The notes under the pieces: model-generated | What the model was told of the DNA's origin: nothing | Databases searched by the model: none | Seen by the model: only the letters and a program-made list of their open reading frames with translations | Assembly (NCBI GenBank): GCA_003694055.1 | Contig: RFLC01000129.1 | Location: 1-10,121, forward strand | Length of the DNA stretch: 10,121 bases | DNA from: Candidatus Pacearchaeota archaeon | GTDB lineage: Archaea > Nanobdellota > Nanobdellia > Pacearchaeales > GW2011-AR1 | Reading direction: 5' to 3' | Position numbers and translations under genes: made by a program | Part shown: in pieces, positions 6,269-10,121 of the stretch | Numbering within the stretch: position 1 is the stretch's first letter | Layout: every line of letters begins with the position of its first letter

Positions 6269-6803
6269 TTTTGCATCTTTTAACGCACAAAGCCATTCCA
6301 GCAAAGTAAACTGCCCCTGCCAAAGCGCACGCTCCAGTGAACGAGAGGCAAAGTTATCTGCTCTTCCAATTCCCGCACATTGCCGCGAGCTTGATGGCAC
6401 CTCTTGGAGCTTCGAGCTTTACCCTTGCGCACGCTACCGCCAGCTTGCTAACGCGCTCGCTTTCCATAACTTTCCGCAGATAAGTTGGCGTGAGTATGAT
6501 GTGATAATTTAACGCACCCGCTCAAAGTAACAGCTTCTCACTATTTATTATTTTTTAGAAATCCAATTTTACTAGAAGCTCTCCCAAAGAAAAATTCATC
6601 GCCAAGCTAAAGTGCGGCTATTGGGCAGTGCAACGTGGTCTAGCGTCTAAAATTCCGCGCCAGTTTTGCCCTCCGAACCTTTCACTCCATGCAAAAGCGC
6701 ACTAGCTCGCTCCTTGCAAAATTCAATTCCTAGTCCTTTGCTCAGTCGCATTTAGTGAGAAATTTGCAGCGTAACACACACCACTTTCAAACGCAACTAA
6801 AAC

Positions 6804-6820
6804 GCGCGCCTTCGGCGCGC
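6804..6820. repeat. GCGCGCC-TTC-GGCGCGC hairpin, copy 2
   Basis: A perfect seven-pair hairpin with loop TTC, matching the unit at 1-15. Each copy lies roughly 200 bp to the left of a GTATATAC pair. Confidence 0.55.
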
Positions 6821-6998
6821 ACTCAACTCGTTCACAAACCGCTCAGCTTCAACGCATAACAATTGCTTCTCGTTCGTACGCGGAAAATCTTTGTTGAAGG
6901 TTAGCTCTCCGCACGCTAAGAGCATCACGAGCACAAAGCCCACCAACCTCTGCTTAATAAGACTAACACTCAAAAACGCGCGTTCTGACGCGGCACGC

Positions 6999-7012
6999 GC
7001 TCGCGCGCGAGC
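6999..7012. repeat. 14-bp perfect palindrome
   Basis: GCTCGCGCGCGAGC equals its own reverse complement. It lies 20 bp left of the second GTATATAC pair. Its left ten bases, GCTCGCGCGC, also occur at 254-263 near the first pair. Confidence 0.5.
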
Positions 7013-7032
7013 TCTCGAGAAATTCCAAGCAA

Positions 7033-7052
7033 GTATATACAAACGTATATAC
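7033..7052. repeat. Paired GTATATAC motif, copy 2
   Basis: GTATATAC at 7033-7040 and 7045-7052, separated by AAAC, has the same 8-4-8 spacing as copy 1. No recognised gene starts beside it; the permease ends 192 bp to the right. Confidence 0.55.
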
Positions 7053-7210
7053 ACAAACCGCACGCTCAAAAACGCGCACACAAACCTAGCCCGCACGCCA
7101 ACAAAATCAGCGCGCATTTCCCAACCCTTAGCTGCAACTTGAAAACGCACACTAACAACCAAAACAAACTCTCAGCACCCTCATAAAATCTCAACTTGCC
7201 TCGCTTTCTA

Positions 7211-7240
7211 AAAACAACTCCTGCTTCTCAAAAACCAATT
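7211..7240 (-). terminator. T-run terminator after permease gene
   Basis: Within 30 nt after the TGA stop, the minus strand carries GGTTTTTGAG and GTTTTTAG. Such T runs suit archaeal termination. Confidence 0.35.
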
Positions 7241-7243
7241 AGC

Positions 7244-8407
7244 TCACGCAAAAAAGCTAAAGTAAAGGTTCAAGATTGTTGCAATTGAAATAAAAACAGC
7301 GAGCAAACAGACAAGGAAAGGGTTGTATGGAACGCTGTACTCTGGCTTTCTCCTGCCGAAGCGCTTAGCATTGCGCGCCATTGCAAGAACTAGCAAAGCA
7401 GTGAGTCCTCCTGAAATGCTTCCGCCAGCTCCAATTACTTCAACAAACGAGTCCCTGCCGACCAAGTGCAAAAAGGCAAACACAACAAGAGGAACAAAGC
7501 TTGCAAGCAACCACGCCTTAAACCTTCCAACCCCGAAATCAAACTTAAACATATCCTCGAGAGCAATAGAGATTGCAATGTACGAGCTGAACATTGTGAG
7601 CATGCCAAGCAAAACAAATACCTTGCCAAGAGCAATAGTCGCTATCTCTGGAGTTCGCTCGCCAAACGCTCCCACAACAACAAAAGTGAAAATTAGGTAA
7701 ATAACCAGTGTAAAACTAAGCGCCAGCCACACCGCTCTTTTCGTCAAAGACTTTTGATTTGAAAGATAGCGCTCCACTTCAGGCATTGACGCAAATCCTA
7801 GAAATGCAAAAAGAGTCACGCCAAACGGCAAAAACAACAAGCGAGGGTTTGCGTGCGACAGGTTAGCGAAACTAACCCTCGGAGCAAACCATGCAAGCAA
7901 AGCCAGAACAATCAACACGATGAGCGCAACGCTTGCCTTCTCGCCCTTCACAATTTGCTTAAGTCTTGACATGCTGACCAAAGAGAAGCAAAGCCAAACC
8001 AGCAAGCCAAGAAGAAAAGCCCTGTCAGGTGTGTTGAAAATTAAAAAAGAAATTGACTTGCTCTCCCCAATCAAATAACCGACGAGAGAAGCATAAACTC
8101 CGAACGAAAATGCAATTAGCATCGCTAACTTTCCCCGCTTTCCAAGGTAAAGCTGCGCATAGCCCGCGAGATGATGCCGCGTTTTCGTGCGCAACCCAAT
8201 CTCGCCGAGGTAGAGATAAACAGGCAAAATGATAAGAAAAACAAAAATCATGTTTGCTATCCCAAAAACAAACCCCGCGCGCATCGCAACATATGGCAGG
8301 CCAAAAATTCCAGCCCCGATAATCGTCGCCATGAGAATTGAAACCGCTCCAAAAATCCTCACGCCATGCCCTCTAACACTTTTTCCCTCTTTCATTCTGC
8401 CTCGCAT
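7244..8407 (-). CDS. Amino-acid permease, APC superfamily
   Basis: This 387-residue inner-membrane transporter has about eleven hydrophobic segments. The first carries IIGAGIFGLPYVAMRAGF (about 29-46), a hallmark of the Trp/Tyr permease and AAAP branches of the amino acid-polyamine-organocation superfamily. There the unwound helix binds substrate, usually with H+ or Na+ symport. A second glycine-rich segment, EVIGAGGSISGGLTALL, lies near the C-terminus. The N-terminus is basic and there is no signal peptide. The ATG at 8407 is the longest choice. ATG 8395 is also possible and fits the TATA-like A/T tract at 8421-8434 slightly better. The substrate cannot be named. The gene stands alone, in the same direction as dnaG but 107 bp after it. 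Confidence 0.85.
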   Translation of the reverse strand: MRGRMKEGKSVRGHGVRIFGAVSILMATIIGAGIFGLPYVAMRAGFVFGIANMIFVFLIILPVYLYLGEIGLRTKTRHHLAGYAQLYLGKRGKLAMLIAFSFGVYASLVGYLIGESKSISFLIFNTPDRAFLLGLLVWLCFSLVSMSRLKQIVKGEKASVALIVLIVLALLAWFAPRVSFANLSHANPRLLFLPFGVTLFAFLGFASMPEVERYLSNQKSLTKRAVWLALSFTLVIYLIFTFVVVGAFGERTPEIATIALGKVFVLLGMLTMFSSYIAISIALEDMFKFDFGVGRFKAWLLASFVPLVVFAFLHLVGRDSFVEVIGAGGSISGGLTALLVLAMARNAKRFGRRKPEYSVPYNPFLVCLLAVFISIATILNLYFSFFA

Positions 8408-8420
8408 GCCAAGACAAGAA

Positions 8421-8434
8421 AAATTAAATTAAAA
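8421..8434 (-). promoter_or_regulatory. TATA-like promoter of permease gene
   Basis: The minus strand reads TTTTTAATTTAATTT, centred near 8428, which predicts transcription start around 8402. This lies between the two candidate start codons. Confidence 0.5.
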
Positions 8435-8473
8435 ACATTGCTCCTCGCACATTCAGCTCGCGCAAAGAATCAG

Positions 8474-8483
8474 AAACAAAAAA
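8474..8483 (-). terminator. T6 terminator after dnaG
   Basis: About 30 nt past the dnaG stop, the minus strand reads CTTTTTTGTTTCTG. Confidence 0.4.
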
Positions 8484-8514
8484 GCTAGTGGTTTCAATCC
8501 GTGCGTGCAGCAAT

Positions 8515-9657
8515 CTAAACGCTCACCAATGCAGTGCTCACCTCTCCATGAAAATCAGAAAAGTTCGGGGCTGCAAGCAAAGCCACGCCCTTCATGTTGC
8601 ACACCTTTATCAGGCTCTGACTAGCTTGCCCGTCGACAACAACCGCATACACCTGTCTTGAGAAATTCTTTAGAGCTTTAGCAGCCTCTCTCGCCGGCAA
8701 CTTCCTTATCACTTCCAAGTCAGAGTTCAAAAGCACCGCATTCTTTGTGCCGCGAATTTTCTCATAAATCTCCCTCAACTTCTCCTTTTCCTCAGCACTA
8801 GCTGTCCCACTTGAAACGCCTCCAGCTGACCCCAACCCGCCGCCGTTGTGCTTCAAAAATTCCTCTGCCGGAACCTTCTTGCGCAAAGCCATCAAAATTT
8901 CTTTGCCTGTCAACTCCTCAACCTCTTTCCCGTCAGGCGCAACTGCAACATAAGCGATGTTTGCGTTTGCAATCGCATTCTTTGCAATCAACTTCCCGCC
9001 GCGGTCGCCGTCGACAAACAAGGTTAATTTCTTCTCATTGCCAAGCTCAATAATCTCCTCTGGCAACTTTGCTCCATCCATTCCAATCACATTGTACACC
9101 CTGTTCCTCAACAAGTTCAAGACATCTGCTCGCCCTTCAACGACAATAACCTCTTCTCCTGAAATGTCCCCGCAAGGCAGGCGCGACTTCCCGTACTCCT
9201 GAATCTTTGTTGCGCGGCTTTCCTGCTGCAACGAGCGTGAAATCTCTTTGAAACTCCCGACCTCTATCCCTTCAAGCAGTTCCTTGGCGCGCTTCATGAT
9301 GTAGTCCCTCTTGTTCTGCCGAACATCCTCAATCTTGTCAACCTTTATCTCTGCCTCTGTCGGTCCAATCTTGTCGATTGTTTCGAGCGCAGCTGCGATG
9401 AGCGTTGTCTCAGTCTTGTCAAGCGCAGTCGGCACCTCTATCTTCCCAACTGCTTTGCCGTCGACAATATCCAGCTCAACCTCAATCCTGCCTATCTTTC
9501 CCTCTTTCTGCAACTCCCTCATCTCAAGGTCTGAGCCAAGCAAGCCCTCGGTCTGCCCGAAGATTGCGCCAATCACATCGGGCTTTTCAAGTGGGCCTGT
9601 AGCCTTGAAACTTGCATAAATCATATATTTTATTGAAACCGGGCTAATCTTTGCCAT
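8515..9657 (-). CDS. dnaG: Archaeal DnaG-type Toprim protein
   Basis: This 380-residue archaeal DnaG is a Toprim-fold protein with oligonucleotide-synthesising activity in some archaea; it also associates with the RNA exosome. The N-terminus MAKISPVSIKYMIYASFKATG is typical. The Toprim core has VVEGRADVLN (172-181, catalytic Glu174) and LFVDGDRGGK (213-222, Asp216 and Asp218). A Gly/Ser-rich linker near 270-285 precedes the C-terminal domain. There is no bacterial zinc-binding or helicase-binding domain. Upstream of ATG 9657 is GCGGAGGAACG, a strong ribosome binding site; an in-frame TTG at 9672 is less likely. The predicted leader is about 60 nt. At 380 residues it is slightly short for the family. 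Confidence 0.96.
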   Translation of the reverse strand: MAKISPVSIKYMIYASFKATGPLEKPDVIGAIFGQTEGLLGSDLEMRELQKEGKIGRIEVELDIVDGKAVGKIEVPTALDKTETTLIAAALETIDKIGPTEAEIKVDKIEDVRQNKRDYIMKRAKELLEGIEVGSFKEISRSLQQESRATKIQEYGKSRLPCGDISGEEVIVVEGRADVLNLLRNRVYNVIGMDGAKLPEEIIELGNEKKLTLFVDGDRGGKLIAKNAIANANIAYVAVAPDGKEVEELTGKEILMALRKKVPAEEFLKHNGGGLGSAGGVSSGTASAEEKEKLREIYEKIRGTKNAVLLNSDLEVIRKLPAREAAKALKNFSRQVYAVVVDGQASQSLIKVCNMKGVALLAAPNFSDFHGEVSTALVSV

Positions 9658-9740
9658 CGTTCCTCCGCTCAATAGAAGAAGCTACCAAGTGATAGGGTGA
9701 GCATGATTCTTCTATGAGCAAACACTCCTCGCATTCTCGG

Positions 9741-9750
9741 TATTTAAATT
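9741..9750 (-). promoter_or_regulatory. TATA box of dnaG
   Basis: The minus strand reads AAATTTAAATACCG. The predicted start near 9720 leaves a leader of about 63 nt before ATG 9657. That is longer than the other transcripts predicted here. Confidence 0.6.
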
Positions 9751-9873
9751 TATCTGCTTTCCGACATACAGCGAGCGTGTGGCAGTGTGCATAGAGCGCG
9801 CGCCGCTCTCGTTAATCAACCTGCTTTTCCGTGCAGCTAGAACGACAAGAGCGGAGATTTTTACGCGTAAATT

Positions 9874-9887
9874 AAAAGTTTTAAGCA
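9874..9887 (+). promoter_or_regulatory. Orphan promoter-like site
   Basis: AAAAGTTTTAAGCA nearly repeats the promoter of the right-hand gene (AAAAGTTTTTAAGCA, 9962-9976) and resembles that of rpoN (AAAAGTTTTAAATA). It predicts a plus-strand start near 9907, just before a 5-bp hairpin GCGCA-TAAC-TGCGC (9908-9921). No gene begins there. Confidence 0.35.
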
Positions 9888-9961
9888 CCCTTCCCACTAG
9901 ACTGCCTGCGCATAACTGCGCCAAATGCTTGTTAAGTCCAATCGCTGACTACTGGCACCAA

Positions 9962-9976
9962 AAAAGTTTTTAAGCA
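9962..9976 (+). promoter_or_regulatory. Promoter of PH-domain protein gene
   Basis: AAAAGTTTTTAAGCA has the BRE/TATA layout, centred about 28 bp before ATG 9998. A short or absent leader is expected. Confidence 0.5.
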
Positions 9977-9997
9977 ATGAAAAGGTAATATATATCT

Positions 9998-10121
9998 ATG
10001 GCAATATCCGAAGAAATGCATAGAGGAGAAAAAATATTAAAAGAAATAAAACCATCTCATTGGGAATATATTGTTTGGTATTTAGTAGGTATTCTTACTA
10101 TCCCTTTTTTTGGAATAGGAA
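9998..10121 (+). CDS. Membrane protein, probable bacterial-PH domain (partial)
   Basis: The first 41 codons of a gene cut by the window end. The product begins MAISEEMHRGEKILKEIKPS, followed by a tryptophan- and isoleucine-rich segment HWEYIVWYLVGILTIPFFGI that should enter the membrane. The pattern GEKIL-x-E-x-KPS before the first membrane helix is typical of small membrane proteins with a bacterial pleckstrin-homology domain (YdbT-like). Only this lead-in is visible, so the call is tentative. Codon use differs from the neighbours (ATA, TTA, AGA, GGA and AAA preferred) and the DNA is much more AT-rich, which may mark recent transfer. Confidence 0.6.
   Translation, partial: MAISEEMHRGEKILKEIKPSHWEYIVWYLVGILTIPFFGIG

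Larger units (their letters stand above)
6277..7243. other. Gene-free stretch with CGCG-rich palindromes
   Basis: No convincing coding frame was found in about 970 bp. The longest open frame, 6797-7162 on the minus strand, is low-complexity and Arg/Ala-rich, with no motif, and runs through hairpin DNA. The stretch holds a 7-bp hairpin (6804-6820), a perfect 14-bp palindrome (6999-7012) and a GTATATAC pair (7033-7052). An AT-rich tract with T runs lies near 6541-6575. A 37-codon minus-strand frame (6354-6467) has no ribosome binding site and no recognisable family. I saw no tRNA, 5S or RNase P signature. It may hold an untyped RNA or regulatory DNA. Confidence 0.5.
9658..9997. other. Divergent intergenic region, dnaG and PH-domain gene
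   Basis: About 340 bp without a convincing gene. It holds the dnaG leader (9658-9720) with a possible 11-codon upstream frame (9669-9704, MLTLSLGSFFY). It also holds the dnaG TATA box, an orphan plus-strand promoter-like site (9874-9887) and the promoter of the right-hand gene (9962-9973). An open frame on the minus strand at 9712-9924 covers the dnaG promoter, has no motif and is judged spurious. Confidence 0.5.

Noticed and set aside
6354..6467. 37-codon minus-strand frame MESERVSKLAVACARVKLEA...
   Set aside because: The product looks protein-like, but there is no ribosome binding site, no recognised family and no overlap or coupling with a neighbour.
6611..6672. tRNA-like stretch GGGCA...GTGGTCTAG...TGCCC
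   Set aside because: No T arm and no proper anticodon arm can be drawn.
6797..7162. 121-codon open frame on the minus strand
   Set aside because: Low-complexity Arg/Ala-rich product, no motif, runs through palindromic and hairpin DNA, and has no convincing ribosome binding site or promoter.
8485..8515. GGTTTCAATCC resembling a CRISPR repeat end
   Set aside because: It occurs once, with no second repeat or spacer pattern.
9880..9912. tRNA D-arm-like words (CAGTCTAGTGGG) on the minus strand
   Set aside because: No matching acceptor, anticodon or T arm follows.
9712..9924. 70-codon minus-strand frame upstream of dnaG
   Set aside because: It covers the dnaG TATA box, and its product has no recognisable feature.

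Overview
The window comes from an archaeon. It carries the informational genes rpoN, tfs (TFIIS-like) and archaeal-type dnaG, together with a CDC48/VAT-type AAA ATPase. Promoters have the archaeal BRE/TATA form about 25 bp ahead of start codons, and several transcripts look leaderless or nearly so. A compact euryarchaeal or DPANN-type lineage is plausible, but nothing here fixes the phylum. Protein-coding DNA has moderate GC content. Several gene-free stretches are rich in CGCG words, and the last 150 bp are strikingly AT-rich.

Layout, left to right. A tRNA-Gly(CCC) sits at 58-129 on the minus strand. Further right on the minus strand lies an apparent two-gene operon, a zinc-ribbon/AbrB-fold regulator whose end overlaps the start of cdc48 by 13 nt (314-2973). 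Next is a 399-bp decayed insertion sequence (3164-3562) with recognisable 31-bp terminal inverted repeats and a core-deleted, frameshifted transposase. It lies just upstream of the promoter of a plus-strand pair, rpoN and NAD kinase, 3 nt apart (3611-4588). Convergent to these, on the minus strand, are a short two-TM membrane protein and an HNH nuclease joined by a TAATG stop/start overlap (4599-5236). A tfs-nth operon follows on the minus strand (5291-6231), then about 1 kb with no convincing gene (6232-7243), an amino-acid permease (minus, 7244-8407) and archaeal dnaG (minus, 8515-9657). A plus-strand gene for a probable PH-domain membrane protein starts at 9998 and runs off the window.

The genes are mostly housekeeping: protein unfolding (CDC48), transcription (RpoN, TFS), repair (Nth), NADP supply (NAD kinase), RNA processing or replication (DnaG) and amino-acid uptake. 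The less ordinary material is as follows. A paired motif GTATATAC-N4-GTATATAC occurs twice in gene-free DNA, and a degenerate form lies over the predicted transcription start of the AbrB-type regulator, which suggests an operator and a small regulon. A two-gene small-membrane-protein/HNH cassette was easy to miss because its first gene is so short. The transposon relic is nearly MITE-like. An Nth homologue lacks its Fe-S cysteines. An orphan promoter-like site lies ahead of the AT-rich gene at the right edge. No CRISPR array and no clear defence island were seen.
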